Part shown: piece after piece, positions 15,346 to 24,290 of the stretch
How the letters are laid out: every line of letters begins with the position of its first letter
Position numbering within the stretch: position 1 is the stretch's first letter
Origin: an uncultured Bacteroidales bacterium
GTDB taxonomy: Bacteria; Bacteroidota; Bacteroidia; Bacteroidales; Paludibacteraceae
Reading direction: 5' to 3'
Assembly: GCA_900317345.1 (NCBI GenBank)
Contig: ONGK01000011.1
Span: 1 to 34,428 of the forward strand
DNA: 34,428 bases
Translations under genes and position numbers: made by a program
Notes under the pieces: generated by a model
The model's input: only the letters and a program-made list of their open reading frames with translations
What the model was told of the DNA's origin: nothing
Databases searched by the model: none

Positions 15346-16284
15346 ATGCCAAACAAGCACGTAGCATTGGTTTTGGGTTCCGGCGGCGCACGCGGCCTGG
15401 CGCACATTGGCGCCATCGAAGCCTTGGAGGAACGCGGCTATACCATCACAAGTATAGCCGGTTGTTCGATGGGCTCCATCATCGCCGGCATGTATGCCGC
15501 AGGGCAACTGAAAGAAGCCAAAGAGTGGTTTCTGCAGGTAGATAAACAGCTCATTCTCAAGATGATGGACTTCAACCTGATGAGCGGTAACTCGTTGGTC
15601 AAGGGAGAAAGGATTATCAAAGAATTGGAGAAAGTGGTGCCGGACCGGCCCATGGAAGAACTGAATATCCCATGCACCATTGTGGCATCGGATATGATGA
15701 ATACAGAAGAAGTGGTCTTCCGTACCGGCAGCTTGTTTGAAGCAGTGCGTGCATCTATCAGTATTCCGCTTTTCTTCAAGCCTGTGCAGATAGGTCACCG
15801 CCTGCTTATCGACGGAGGTATTCTCAATCCACTGCCTCTCCATCTGGTGGAGCGGACAGATAACGACCTGCTCGTAGCCATGGATATCAGCGGAAAAGAC
15901 GCCATGCCTGTCGATGCCCATTACGAACCCATCGATGTGGATAGTAAGATAGCTGAACTGACAGCACATGGTATTCCCGTACCCAAATCGTTGGAGAAGC
16001 AGATTCGGCAGTGGAGCAAAAAAGTGGATAATGTACTGGAGAGGCGTGCGAAAGACTTAGGTCGATATGTCAATTTCGTCGGTCTGCTTGATCGCATGTC
16101 GGATATGCAGATACAACAAAGCACCCTACTCGCCCTACGGCTCACACCGCCGGACGTGCACGCCGTAATGCGCCAATATGCCTACAACACCTTCGATTTC
16201 GATAAAGCGGAACAGATTATCGCAGATGGAAAACGTATAATGAATGAAGCTCTAGAACAGTACGAAACTAGGACTGACAAATAA
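15346..16284 (+). CDS. Patatin-like phospholipase (RssA/NTE family)
   Basis: A 312-residue serine lipid hydrolase. The oxyanion-hole motif GSGGARGLAHIG is at residues about 10-21, the nucleophile elbow GCSMG at about 43-47, and the catalytic aspartate in DGGILNPLP at about 152, so the Ser-Asp dyad is complete. There is no signal peptide, and it lacks the long barrel extension of PlpD/two-domain forms; however an alpha-helical C-terminal tail of about 100 residues is present. It probably acts on membrane phospholipids from the cytoplasmic side. It is followed after 4 bp by the TonB-dependent receptor with AAAGG as ribosome-binding site, so the two are co-translated. Confidence 0.9.
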   Translation: MPNKHVALVLGSGGARGLAHIGAIEALEERGYTITSIAGCSMGSIIAGMYAAGQLKEAKEWFLQVDKQLILKMMDFNLMSGNSLVKGERIIKELEKVVPDRPMEELNIPCTIVASDMMNTEEVVFRTGSLFEAVRASISIPLFFKPVQIGHRLLIDGGILNPLPLHLVERTDNDLLVAMDISGKDAMPVDAHYEPIDVDSKIAELTAHGIPVPKSLEKQIRQWSKKVDNVLERRAKDLGRYVNFVGLLDRMSDMQIQQSTLLALRLTPPDVHAVMRQYAYNTFDFDKAEQIIADGKRIMNEALEQYETRTDK

Positions 16285-16288
16285 AGGT

Positions 16289-18202
16289 ATGAATAAAGGG
16301 ATGAAAAGTTACCGGATAGTTGTTTCTATTCTTTTCTCATGGCTTATTGCTACTACAACCTCAGCACAAAGCGACACATTGCGTGCCGGTGATTTTCGTT
16401 TGCCGGAGGTAGAAGTTGTGGATTTCTACTACCCATCGCAAGCAGACTCTATCAGTTTGCGTCTAACAGCACAAATCCATCGTGAGGAGATTGCCGCCCT
16501 GCCTGTCACGACAATTTCCGACTTGCTGTGTTATTTGCCTGGGCTCGACGTGCGGTCGCGCGGAACGAGCAGTGCACAAACAGATGTGAGCCTTTATGGT
16601 GGCACCTTCGACCAAGTACTAGTACTGCTGAACGGTGTACCGGTGTCGGATGTACAAACCGGGCATTACTCGCTCAATCTGCCGATTTCAACGAAACTGA
16701 TTGAGCGCATCGAGATTCTTCAAGGCACATCTGCTCATCTCACCGGCGCTCTATGCGGAGCGATTAACATCGTGACGGTTAATCCCAACAACGACCTATA
16801 CACAATGGCGATGGCTGCCGGCACAAACGGAGATATTAATCCGGCATTCATTGGTTCATGGGCACGCAAAGATGTGCATATCAACACCTCGGCTGAATAC
16901 GGACGGAGTGAAGGCTATTATGCGCCCGGCGCGAACGATAAAGAGCGATTGGCGCTGCAAAACACCGATTATCAGTTGGCGAATCTCTATTTCCAGACAC
17001 GATGGCGCGGCCTGGACGTCCAAGTCGGCGCACAGTACAAAGATGCGGGGTTAGGAACCGGATATGGTTATGCCAGCGTTGACCAGTTTGATGCCACTCG
17101 GACGATGTTCGTGTCGGCTAGATATGCGTGGTCGGACGATCACGGTTGGCACATCGATGCACAAGCCTCCTATCGCGGGAATTATGATCGCTACGAGTGG
17201 CACCGAGGTACTGCCACCAACCGCCATTGGACCCATAACACACAAGCCGCCCTGCAGGCGCAGTATTCATCCGTTGCAGGTAAGACTTCCGTATGCGCAG
17301 CAGTCAAAGACGAATATATCAACTCTACCAACATGGGGATTCACAACCGTTTGCAGGCTTCGCTGAGTGCAGACCACGAGTATGTATGGAATCAGCGGCT
17401 GAAGGTCTCCTTCAATATCGCAGGGCATTATAACACCTGGTTCGGCTGGTATGGTTCCGGAGGAGCAGGCATCGGATATTTCTTCCCTCGGAAGGGTTCA
17501 GTCTCTCTGACCGCGACTCGCTCACTGCGCATGCCTACGTGGACCGACCTCTATTACAAGGCCGGCGTGCAACGCGGCAGTACGGACCTGAAAGCCGAGA
17601 AAGCATGGCAATTGGCGCTCAATGGAACCTACACATGGATGGAGAGCGACTATGGTCGGTTGACCATGAGCGGAAATATATACTACCGCTGGGGACAGGA
17701 TATTATTGATTGGACGTACAACGAAACGGACAGCCTTTTCCATGCTACAAATCATAATAATGTGAATACCTTCGGCGTGGAAGCAACAGTTGCATATCAT
17801 CTCAACGATTGGTTGCGAAATGTTAGTATTCGTTATGCATATACGAACCTCTCGCTGGATTTAACTAAGGCAAAGAGCAATTACCTCGATCATCTGCGGC
17901 ATAAAGTGGTGCTGAATATTGATCATGGCATCTATGTGTGGTCCAATGGCCGTTTCGGAGCCGATTGGTCACTCCGGTGGCAGTCTCGCGCGGGCACGTA
18001 CGTGGATATATATGGTGTGCCCGGGAACGCATATAAGCCCGTCTTGCTGATGGATGGCAGTATGTATGTCGAACTGCCTTATTTGCGCATCGCTGCTGAG
18101 TGCACAAATATGACCAACCGTCACTATTACGATTTCGGCGGCATTCTTATGCCGGGAGCACACGGAAGAGTGCGTATTACGGCTTATCTTAATGGGAAAT
18201 AA
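16289..18202 (+). CDS. TonB-dependent outer-membrane receptor
   Basis: A 637-residue receptor; start at 16289 or the Met at 16301, either giving a signal peptide ending TTSAQ. A plug domain spans about residues 50-160: IAALPVTTISDLLCYLPGLDVRSRG, TDVSLYGGTFDQVLVLLNGVPVSD, LIERIEILQGTSAHLTGALCGAINIVT. The rest is a beta-barrel with alternating aromatic strands to the C-terminus. It lacks the CarboxypepD_reg N-terminal extension of SusC proteins, so it is a BtuB/FepA-like receptor, for cobalamin, iron chelate or a similar ligand; no partner gene fixes the ligand. It ends in LNGK without the usual terminal aromatic residue. It is coupled to the patatin gene. Confidence 0.9.
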   Translation: MNKGMKSYRIVVSILFSWLIATTTSAQSDTLRAGDFRLPEVEVVDFYYPSQADSISLRLTAQIHREEIAALPVTTISDLLCYLPGLDVRSRGTSSAQTDVSLYGGTFDQVLVLLNGVPVSDVQTGHYSLNLPISTKLIERIEILQGTSAHLTGALCGAINIVTVNPNNDLYTMAMAAGTNGDINPAFIGSWARKDVHINTSAEYGRSEGYYAPGANDKERLALQNTDYQLANLYFQTRWRGLDVQVGAQYKDAGLGTGYGYASVDQFDATRTMFVSARYAWSDDHGWHIDAQASYRGNYDRYEWHRGTATNRHWTHNTQAALQAQYSSVAGKTSVCAAVKDEYINSTNMGIHNRLQASLSADHEYVWNQRLKVSFNIAGHYNTWFGWYGSGGAGIGYFFPRKGSVSLTATRSLRMPTWTDLYYKAGVQRGSTDLKAEKAWQLALNGTYTWMESDYGRLTMSGNIYYRWGQDIIDWTYNETDSLFHATNHNNVNTFGVEATVAYHLNDWLRNVSIRYAYTNLSLDLTKAKSNYLDHLRHKVVLNIDHGIYVWSNGRFGADWSLRWQSRAGTYVDIYGVPGNAYKPVLLMDGSMYVELPYLRIAAECTNMTNRHYYDFGGILMPGAHGRVRITAYLNGK

Positions 18203-18256
18203 AATATTCATAATCTCCACAAAGGCAAAAAAAGTTGGAAAAAAAACAAAAAAAGT

Positions 18257-18287
18257 TTTGCTATATAAAAAAAAAAGTGTACCTTTG
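18257..18287 (+). promoter_or_regulatory. Promoter of the acyl-CoA synthetase gene
   Basis: TTTG (18257-18260), 19 bp containing a TATATA and A tract, TACCTTTG (18280-18287). The predicted start near 18293 gives a leader of about 50 nt, longer than others here. Confidence 0.75.
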
Positions 18288-18342
18288 CAGTGAATTTAAT
18301 AATTAATTAGGCTGAAAAGCGAAGAATAATACATTTTTCATA

Positions 18343-19992
18343 ATGGCAACGAAACATTATTTATCGTATTTGCAAGAAACCATGCACCAGCAATGGAACG
18401 GTCTGGCAATGACCGATCTTGATGGTGACAACAAATATACCTATGCGGAATTGGCTGCCGCTATTGCTAAACTGCACGTCACATGGCGTGAGTTGGGTAT
18501 TAAGGAGGGAGACAAGATTGCTCTCTGCGGTCGAAATTGCGCCAATTGGGGTCTTCTTTTCCTCGCGATAGAGAGTTATAAGGCAGTAGTAGTTAGTATT
18601 CTGCCGGACTTTACAGCTGAGGGTATATACTCGCTGGTGGACCACTCCGAGGCTGTTCTGCTGTATGTAGGTCCGAACGTGAAGAAAAAGATTGACACAA
18701 CCCAAATGAAGGGCCTGCATGCCACGATTTTCATGGACGACATGACGATTGTGGATGCTGATGACAAGTTCCGCAAGAAATATGACGGTATTGACGCAGC
18801 CTTCAAGAAAGCATACCCGAATGGTGTATCGCTGAAGGATGTGAACTATCCTACGGACAACTATGACGACTTAGCGGTAATCAACTATACCTCCGGATCG
18901 ACAGGCAACCCGAAAGGCGTGATGCTGACGCACTTGAACCTGTCCGGCAATGTGGAGTTTGCACAGACGCGCATCCCGCATAGGCCGGGTGACAAAGTGC
19001 TGTCTATGCTGCCTATCGCACACATGTTCGGATTGATGTTCGAATTCATCTATCAGGTTTGCGGAGGCGCAGAGGTATATTTCTTGACGCAGGCTCCTAC
19101 GCCTACCGTGCTGATGAAGGCATTCGCGCAGGTAAAGCCGTTCATGATTCTAACCGTACCGTTGGTAATAGAGAAAATCATCAAGAAAGGCGTGCTGCCG
19201 AAAATCAGCAGCCCTATTGCCAAAATCATGTGGAAGACGCCGTTCCTCAAGAATGTCATTCGTGGCAAAGTCAAAGAGGGGTTGGACAAGACATTCGGCG
19301 GTCAGTTACGCTACCTCATCATCGGCGGCGCTGCGCTCAACGGCGAAGTAGAGCAAGTGCTGCATGATATCAAATACCAATATTGCGTTGGCTATGGAAT
19401 GACCGAGTGCGGTCCGCTCATCAGCTACGAAGATTGGTGGGCATATGCATTCCACAGTTGTGGTAAACAGTTGCCGCAATGCCATGTGCGCATTGACTCA
19501 GAGGATCCTACATCTAAAGATGGTGAGATTCAGGTAAAGGGCATCAATGTCATGAAGGGTTATTACAAGAACGAGGAAGCAACGAAGGCTGCATTCACCG
19601 AAGATGGATGGATGCGCACCGGCGATCTTGGCGTCCTCGATAAAGAGGGAAATATCTATATCCACGGCCGTTCGAAGAATATGATTCTCGGTCCGAACGG
19701 ACAGAATATCTATCCCGAGGAGTTGGAGGACAAACTCAACTCGATGCCTTGCGTGGCAGAGTGCGTGGTTGTGGATCGCGACCAGAAACTGGTAGCGCTC
19801 GTTTATCCTGATACCTCCGCTGACGGGAAAAAACTGCTTGGCACCAAGAGTTTGACGCAACAGATGGAGGAGAACCGCATCGCTGTTAACAAAGATCTGC
19901 CGCAATATAGCCAGATCAGTTCAATAGAGTTAGTGGCTTCGGAGTTTGAAAAGACACCGAAACGCTCAATCAAGCGTTACTTGTATAAGTGA
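18343..19992 (+). CDS. Long-chain acyl-CoA synthetase (AMP-forming)
   Basis: A 549-residue adenylate-forming enzyme that activates fatty acids to acyl-CoA. The nucleotide motif YTSGSTGNPKG is at residues 182-192; others are YGMTECGP, GEIQVKG, TGDLGVLDKEGNIYIHGRSKN and NGQNIYPEELE. The C-terminal A10 region reads FEKTPKRSIKRYLY, where the usual catalytic lysine position seems to be serine, with lysines two places to either side; this may be usual in the Bacteroidetes branch. No signal peptide or membrane anchor is seen. It is transcribed alone, with its own promoter and a terminator at 20087-20119. Confidence 0.9.
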   Translation: MATKHYLSYLQETMHQQWNGLAMTDLDGDNKYTYAELAAAIAKLHVTWRELGIKEGDKIALCGRNCANWGLLFLAIESYKAVVVSILPDFTAEGIYSLVDHSEAVLLYVGPNVKKKIDTTQMKGLHATIFMDDMTIVDADDKFRKKYDGIDAAFKKAYPNGVSLKDVNYPTDNYDDLAVINYTSGSTGNPKGVMLTHLNLSGNVEFAQTRIPHRPGDKVLSMLPIAHMFGLMFEFIYQVCGGAEVYFLTQAPTPTVLMKAFAQVKPFMILTVPLVIEKIIKKGVLPKISSPIAKIMWKTPFLKNVIRGKVKEGLDKTFGGQLRYLIIGGAALNGEVEQVLHDIKYQYCVGYGMTECGPLISYEDWWAYAFHSCGKQLPQCHVRIDSEDPTSKDGEIQVKGINVMKGYYKNEEATKAAFTEDGWMRTGDLGVLDKEGNIYIHGRSKNMILGPNGQNIYPEELEDKLNSMPCVAECVVVDRDQKLVALVYPDTSADGKKLLGTKSLTQQMEENRIAVNKDLPQYSQISSIELVASEFEKTPKRSIKRYLYK

Positions 19993-20001
19993 CGCACCCC
20001 G

Positions 20002-20079
20002 CACTATGGCGTGAGTAACCATAGTGTTCTGTAAATAATTATGTGAGTAAGTAGATTTTGTGATTTCCTACGGGAAATC
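20002..20079 (+). other. Two hairpins in the 3' untranslated region of the acyl-CoA synthetase
   Basis: CACTATGG (20002-20009) pairs with CCATAGTG (20019-20026). GATTTCC (20062-20068) pairs with GGAAATC (20073-20079) around a TACG tetraloop closed by C-G, a stable loop class. Together with the terminator at 20087-20119 they make three stem-loops in a row, which may protect the 3' end or form a small RNA. Confidence 0.5.
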
Positions 20080-20086
20080 GAAGCTT

Positions 20087-20119
20087 GCGCGAGATTGGGA
20101 AACCTCGCGCTCGTTTTTT
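20087..20119 (+). terminator. Rho-independent terminator after the acyl-CoA synthetase gene
   Basis: GCGCGAG (20087-20093) pairs perfectly with CTCGCGC (20104-20110) around a 10-nt loop, followed by TCG and T6. This is the strongest terminator in the window. Confidence 0.85.
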
Positions 20120-20147
20120 ATATATAAGGTATTTATAGAGAATGGCG

Positions 20148-20164
20148 ACTGACAAATTGGCAGT
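20148..20164. promoter_or_regulatory. 17-bp dyad upstream of the ClpB-like gene
   Basis: ACTGACAAATTGGCAGT has two-fold symmetry with a single mismatched pair. It lies 60 bp before the start codon. A weak promoter, TTGT (20187-20190), 19 bp, TAATACTG (20210-20217), lies between it and the ATG. It does not match the CIRCE element, so a heat-shock link is not shown. Confidence 0.35.
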
Positions 20165-20224
20165 TCATTGTGCTTTGGCGCATAGTTTGTAGGAGTGTAA
20201 GCAGAAAACTAATACTGTACAACT

Positions 20225-22291
20225 ATGAATACAAATCAGAACAACAACCAACATGAGAACTTGCAAAAGTTCGCAATCAACCTCTGCGAGCGGGCTCGCG
20301 AAGGTAAACTGGATCCCGTAATCGGGCGGGACGACGAAATACGGCGGGTACTGCAAATCTTGAGCCGCCGGACAAAGAACAACCCTATCCTAATCGGTGA
20401 ACCGGGTGTCGGCAAGACTGCCATTGCAGAAGGCCTGGCACATCGTATTGTACGAGGTGACGTGCCGGAGAACCTAAAGAAGAAGCAAATCTATTCACTT
20501 GATATGGGTGCACTCATTGCGGGTGCTAAATACCAAGGCGAGTTCGAGGAGCGACTCAAAGGTGTAGTTAACGAAGTTGTAGCCGCTGCAGGCGAGATCA
20601 TTCTTTTCATCGATGAGATCCACACACTGGTAGGAGCTGGCAAGTCAAGCGGAGCTATGGATGCAGCCAACATTCTTAAACCAGCGCTGGCACGCGGTGA
20701 CCTACGAGCTATCGGTGCAACAACGCTGGACGAATACCAAAAATATTTTGAGACCGACAAAGCATTGGAGCGTCGATTCCAAAAAGTGATGGTCGATGAA
20801 CCAGACGAGGCAGCAACCATATCTATTCTCCGTGGTTTGAAGGAGCGATATGAGACACATCATAAAGTGCGTATCAAAGATGATGCTATCATTGCAGCCG
20901 TCACATTGTCTGCGCGTTATATAACTGATCGTTTCTTGCCGGATAAGGCAATTGACCTCGTTGATGAGGCTGCTGCCAAGTTACGTCTGGAGGTAGACTC
21001 CAAACCGGAAGAGATTGATACACTCGACCGCCAGATTAAACAACTGGAGATTGAGCGAGAGGCTATCAAACGCGACAAGGATGATGCGAAACTGAAAGTG
21101 ATTGAGGAGCAGCTCAAAGACCTCAAGAAACAATCGGATGAACTCAATGCGCGTTGGAACAAAGAGAAAGGCTATGTAGCCACTATCCAGAATGAGAAAG
21201 CGCACATCGAACAACTCAAACACCAAGCCGAAGTGGCAGAACGTGAAGGCGATTATGGCAAGGTGGCAGAAATTCGGTATAGCCAAATTCCTGCATCCGA
21301 AGCTAATATCAAGAATGCGCAAGATGCCCTCCATGCTATTAGCGCCGAGACACTCATCAAAGAAGAAGTAGATGAAGACGATATCGCAGAAGTAGTAGCA
21401 CGTTGGACCGGTATTCCTGTTGCAAAAATGATGCAGTCTGAGCGAGACAAATTGCTGCACCTTGAGGAAGAACTGCATAAGCGCGTCATCGGTCAAGACG
21501 CAGCCATTGAGGCAGTTAGTGACGCTATCAGACGGTCTCGTGCAGGCCTGCAAGACCCCAAACGGCCAATAGGATCTTTCATCTTCCTAGGCACAACCGG
21601 TGTCGGTAAGACCGAGTTGGCCAAAGCCCTTGCAGACTACCTATTCGATGACGAGAACATGATGACCCGTATCGATATGAGCGAGTATCAAGAAAAGTTC
21701 AGCGCCACGCGACTCATCGGTGCGCCTCCTGGATATGTAGGCTATGACGAGGGGGGCCAATTGACCGAAGCAATCCGACGCAAACCCTACTCCGTCGTCT
21801 TATTCGATGAGATAGAGAAAGCCCATCCTGATGTGTTCAATGTCTTGCTGCAAGTGCTTGACGATGGCCGTTTGACAGATAACAAAGGCCGTCTGGTCAA
21901 CTTCAAAAACACACTAATTATCATGACATCGAACCTTACGGAGGAGCAACTACGCGCAACCGTACGGCCTGAATTTATCAATCGTATCGATGAAATCATT
22001 CACTTCAGTGAACTAAGTGAAAGTGATATCAAGGCTGTTGTAGGTCTGCAAATCAGCCGCATACACAAGATGCTTGAGGCGCAAAACATCGACCTACGCG
22101 TTACTGACGATGCCATCGATTATATTGCAAAAGAAGGTTATGATCCGCAGTTTGGTGCACGACCTGTTAAACGCGCCTTGCAACGCCTCGTACTCAATGA
22201 GTTAAGCAAGTCCATCATAGGCGGCAAGGTAGACCAGACAAAACCAGTTATCGTCGAACTACGAGACGGCGAACTTCATTTTAGGAATTAG
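20225..22291 (+). CDS. clpB: ClpB-type disaggregase without N-terminal domain
   Basis: A 688-residue AAA+ protein. Ring 1 has Walker A GEPGVGKT at 58-65 and Walker B ILFIDEIH; ring 2 has Walker A GTTGVGKT at about 456-463 and Walker [15 protein letters not shown]. Between them (about 254-385) is a long coiled coil with [18 protein letters not shown], the middle domain of ClpB that contacts DnaK, so it is ClpB rather than ClpA or ClpC. Two parts are absent: the N-terminal substrate domain of about 150 residues, the protein starting just before [15 protein letters not shown], and about 30-35 residues in ring 2 between MTSNL and RPEFINRID. Upstream sequence shows no remnant of the missing domain, so this is probably the natural form. 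It should thread aggregated proteins with DnaK. Its stop codon overlaps that of nadD on the other strand. Confidence 0.92.
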   Translation: MNTNQNNNQHENLQKFAINLCERAREGKLDPVIGRDDEIRRVLQILSRRTKNNPILIGEPGVGKTAIAEGLAHRIVRGDVPENLKKKQIYSLDMGALIAGAKYQGEFEERLKGVVNEVVAAAGEIILFIDEIHTLVGAGKSSGAMDAANILKPALARGDLRAIGATTLDEYQKYFETDKALERRFQKVMVDEPDEAATISILRGLKERYETHHKVRIKDDAIIAAVTLSARYITDRFLPDKAIDLVDEAAAKLRLEVDSKPEEIDTLDRQIKQLEIEREAIKRDKDDAKLKVIEEQLKDLKKQSDELNARWNKEKGYVATIQNEKAHIEQLKHQAEVAEREGDYGKVAEIRYSQIPASEANIKNAQDALHAISAETLIKEEVDEDDIAEVVARWTGIPVAKMMQSERDKLLHLEEELHKRVIGQDAAIEAVSDAIRRSRAGLQDPKRPIGSFIFLGTTGVGKTELAKALADYLFDDENMMTRIDMSEYQEKFSATRLIGAPPGYVGYDEGGQLTEAIRRKPYSVVLFDEIEKAHPDVFNVLLQVLDDGRLTDNKGRLVNFKNTLIIMTSNLTEEQLRATVRPEFINRIDEIIHFSELSESDIKAVVGLQISRIHKMLEAQNIDLRVTDDAIDYIAKEGYDPQFGARPVKRALQRLVLNELSKSIIGGKVDQTKPVIVELRDGELHFRN

Positions 22292-22818
22292 AGTTTAGCA
22301 CTTTGATTGCGAATCTCAGTAGATGAGATATCGAAGTAAGGGGCTCCGCTCAAGTAGCGGAGCTCTTTTATTGTATGCTTGGAGGAAAATGGAGCGGACA
22401 TATCTGCAGATACTCCTTTCCGTGGATACACAAAAATACGGAAATTAGCCAGAATAAACTCATATTCGCACCATTGGGAGAAGATTACGATATTGTCTTC
22501 TCCGATAATAAGTGTGAATTCGTGTTGCGGATACGCTTTCTGCAACTCACGCAACGTATTGGCAGTATAAGACGGTCGAGGCAACGAGAACTCAAAATCC
22601 GATGCTACAAGTCCCGGTATTCCTTTTATTGCTTCTCTCACACCAGCCAATCGTTCTTCTTCCGGCGCGAGAATTTGGACATCCTTGAGCGGATTATTCG
22701 GAGTGACAAGAAGCCATAGTTCGTCAATGTCCGTATGCTCAATCACCCATTTAGCCAGACCTACATGTCCGAAATGCACGGGGTTGAAACTACCGCTGTA
22801 TATACCAACCTTAGCCAT
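22288..22818 (-). CDS. nadD: Nicotinate-nucleotide adenylyltransferase
   Basis: A 176-residue enzyme, slightly shorter than the usual 190-215, that joins nicotinate mononucleotide and ATP to deamido-NAD in NAD synthesis. The nucleotidyltransferase motif [15 protein letters not shown] is at residues about 8-22, with the (H/T)xGH signature, and ISSTEIR at the C-terminus is the second signature. VTPNNPLKD and [11 protein letters not shown] are also typical. Its start overlaps the end of gmk by 8 bp, so it is the last gene of the mnmE-yicC-gmk-nadD run. Confidence 0.95.
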   Translation of the reverse strand: MAKVGIYSGSFNPVHFGHVGLAKWVIEHTDIDELWLLVTPNNPLKDVQILAPEEERLAGVREAIKGIPGLVASDFEFSLPRPSYTANTLRELQKAYPQHEFTLIIGEDNIVIFSQWCEYEFILANFRIFVYPRKGVSADMSAPFSSKHTIKELRYLSGAPYFDISSTEIRNQSAKL

Positions 22819-23371
22819 TTTGTGTTTCGTCTATGATTGCATCCAGCTGTTCAAACGCATGCTCAAGGGTATCATTGACCACAATGCGGTCAAAATGCTC
22901 CATATCTTCCATTTCTATGGATGCCTTGGCCAGCCGTTTCTCTATCATCTCAGGACTTGTATCTCCTCGACCTTCAAGCCTTCGGCGCAATTCATCAATA
23001 GACGGCGGACAAATAAAAATGGATGTCGCTTGGTCTCCCAATATGCCTTTTAGTTTGAGTCCACCTTTCACATCAACATCAAATAGCACCTGGCGGCCTG
23101 CAGCCTCTATGCGGTCAATTTCCTCCCGCAGCGTTCCATAGTACAAACCCTCATAAACTTGTTCGTACTCGATGAAATCATCATTTTCGATGCGTTTTTG
23201 GAACTCCTCAACAGAGATAAAATAATATTCCTTTCCATGGACCTCTTGTCCGCGTGGCGGACGGGTGGTGCAAGAAACCGATAGTTCAAAGAGATTCGGA
23301 TGTTTGGTGAGCAAATGCTTCACCATAGTCGATTTGCCACTGCCAGATGGTGCACAAAAAATGTATATCAT
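22811..23371 (-). CDS. gmk: Guanylate kinase
   Basis: A 186-residue kinase of usual length that converts GMP to GDP. The P-loop APSGSGKST is at residues 7-15. Guanylate-binding segments follow: LSVSCTTRPPRGQEVHGKEYYFIS (the SxxTRxxRxxE pattern), DFIEYEQVYEGLYYGT, and VLFDVDVKGGLKLK. SIFICPPSIDELRRRLEGRG is the lid region. The start codon overlaps the yicC stop by 4 bp and the end overlaps nadD, giving tight translational coupling. Confidence 0.96.
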   Translation of the reverse strand: MIYIFCAPSGSGKSTMVKHLLTKHPNLFELSVSCTTRPPRGQEVHGKEYYFISVEEFQKRIENDDFIEYEQVYEGLYYGTLREEIDRIEAAGRQVLFDVDVKGGLKLKGILGDQATSIFICPPSIDELRRRLEGRGDTSPEMIEKRLAKASIEMEDMEHFDRIVVNDTLEHAFEQLDAIIDETQNG

Positions 23372-24261
23372 AATACGTTCAGTACTTGTTCTTTAATTTG
23401 CTCAAGTATATCCTTCATCTTCACCACAATAATCTGCATTTCCGATTGGTTGGATTTAGAGCCCAATGTGTTTATCTCGCGTCCCATCTCCTGTGCTATA
23501 AAGCCCAGTTTTTTGCCAACACCAGTTCCGTCTCCCTCCATGGTTTCACGGAAGTACTTGATATGGTTTGTCAGACGCACCTTTTCCTCAGTAATATCAA
23601 GTTTCTCGAGGTAATAAATCATCTCTTGTTCAAGGCGATTTCTATCTATCTCAGCTTTTGTCTCGGCACTCAGTTTAGCAAGGTTCTGTTCCAAACGCTC
23701 TTTGATTTTGGCAACACGTCCTTTCTCGTACGGTTCAACCTGTGCTAGCAAGTCTGCAATGCCATCCAACTTCTCCGTGAACATTGCCTGGAGTGCTGCG
23801 CCCTCTTGCGTACGGAACGCATCGAACGCATCCAGCGCACTATTTAGCAGGTCCTGTATACTGCTCCATTCTTCGTCTGTCAGGTCAGATGTTTCTTCTT
23901 GAACCTTAATTACATCTGGGAAACGCAGGATAGTCGCCATAATTTCAGGCGGCACGACATCGCATGCGAATTGCTTTTTAAATTGCTCCGCATATATCTT
24001 CGCTACTTCCCAGTTAATAGAATTTAGCGCGCCTTCTCCTAAAACCTGTGGTCCGGATTCATAGATAGCAATATCCACTTTTCCGCGCTCCACTCGTTTA
24101 GCCACCATTGCTCGCAGGTCCGCTTCATGGGTTCGTAATGCGGAAGACAAGCGAACGGACATATCCATGGATTTAGAGTTCAGCGAACGGATCTCGCACA
24201 CAAGCGTGCGTCCTCGAAATTGGCTTTCGGCTTTGCCATAACCTGTCATTGAAAGTATCAT
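23368..24261 (-). CDS. yicC: YicC family protein (putative endoribonuclease)
   Basis: A 297-residue protein with both family parts: the N-terminal half starting MILSMTGYGKAE and containing REIRSLNSKSMDM-like sequence (here CEIRSLNSKSMDMSVRLSS), and the C-terminal DUF1732 part with EEKVRLTNHIKYFRETM and GKKLGFIAQEMGREINTLGSKSNQ. These are the strongly conserved YicC signatures. YicC proteins in other bacteria have RNase activity and are linked to stationary phase and RNA turnover. It lies 29 bp after mnmE and overlaps gmk; the yicC-gmk pairing is common in bacteria. Confidence 0.95.
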   Translation of the reverse strand: MILSMTGYGKAESQFRGRTLVCEIRSLNSKSMDMSVRLSSALRTHEADLRAMVAKRVERGKVDIAIYESGPQVLGEGALNSINWEVAKIYAEQFKKQFACDVVPPEIMATILRFPDVIKVQEETSDLTDEEWSSIQDLLNSALDAFDAFRTQEGAALQAMFTEKLDGIADLLAQVEPYEKGRVAKIKERLEQNLAKLSAETKAEIDRNRLEQEMIYYLEKLDITEEKVRLTNHIKYFRETMEGDGTGVGKKLGFIAQEMGREINTLGSKSNQSEMQIIVVKMKDILEQIKEQVLNVL

Positions 24262-24290
24262 TATTATTGCTAATTTGACGATTAAGTCAT

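Noticed and set aside
20981-21553. 190-codon minus-strand frame within clpB
   Set aside because: Caused by codon bias of the coiled-coil region on the other strand; hydrophobic, phenylalanine-rich shadow with no start signals.
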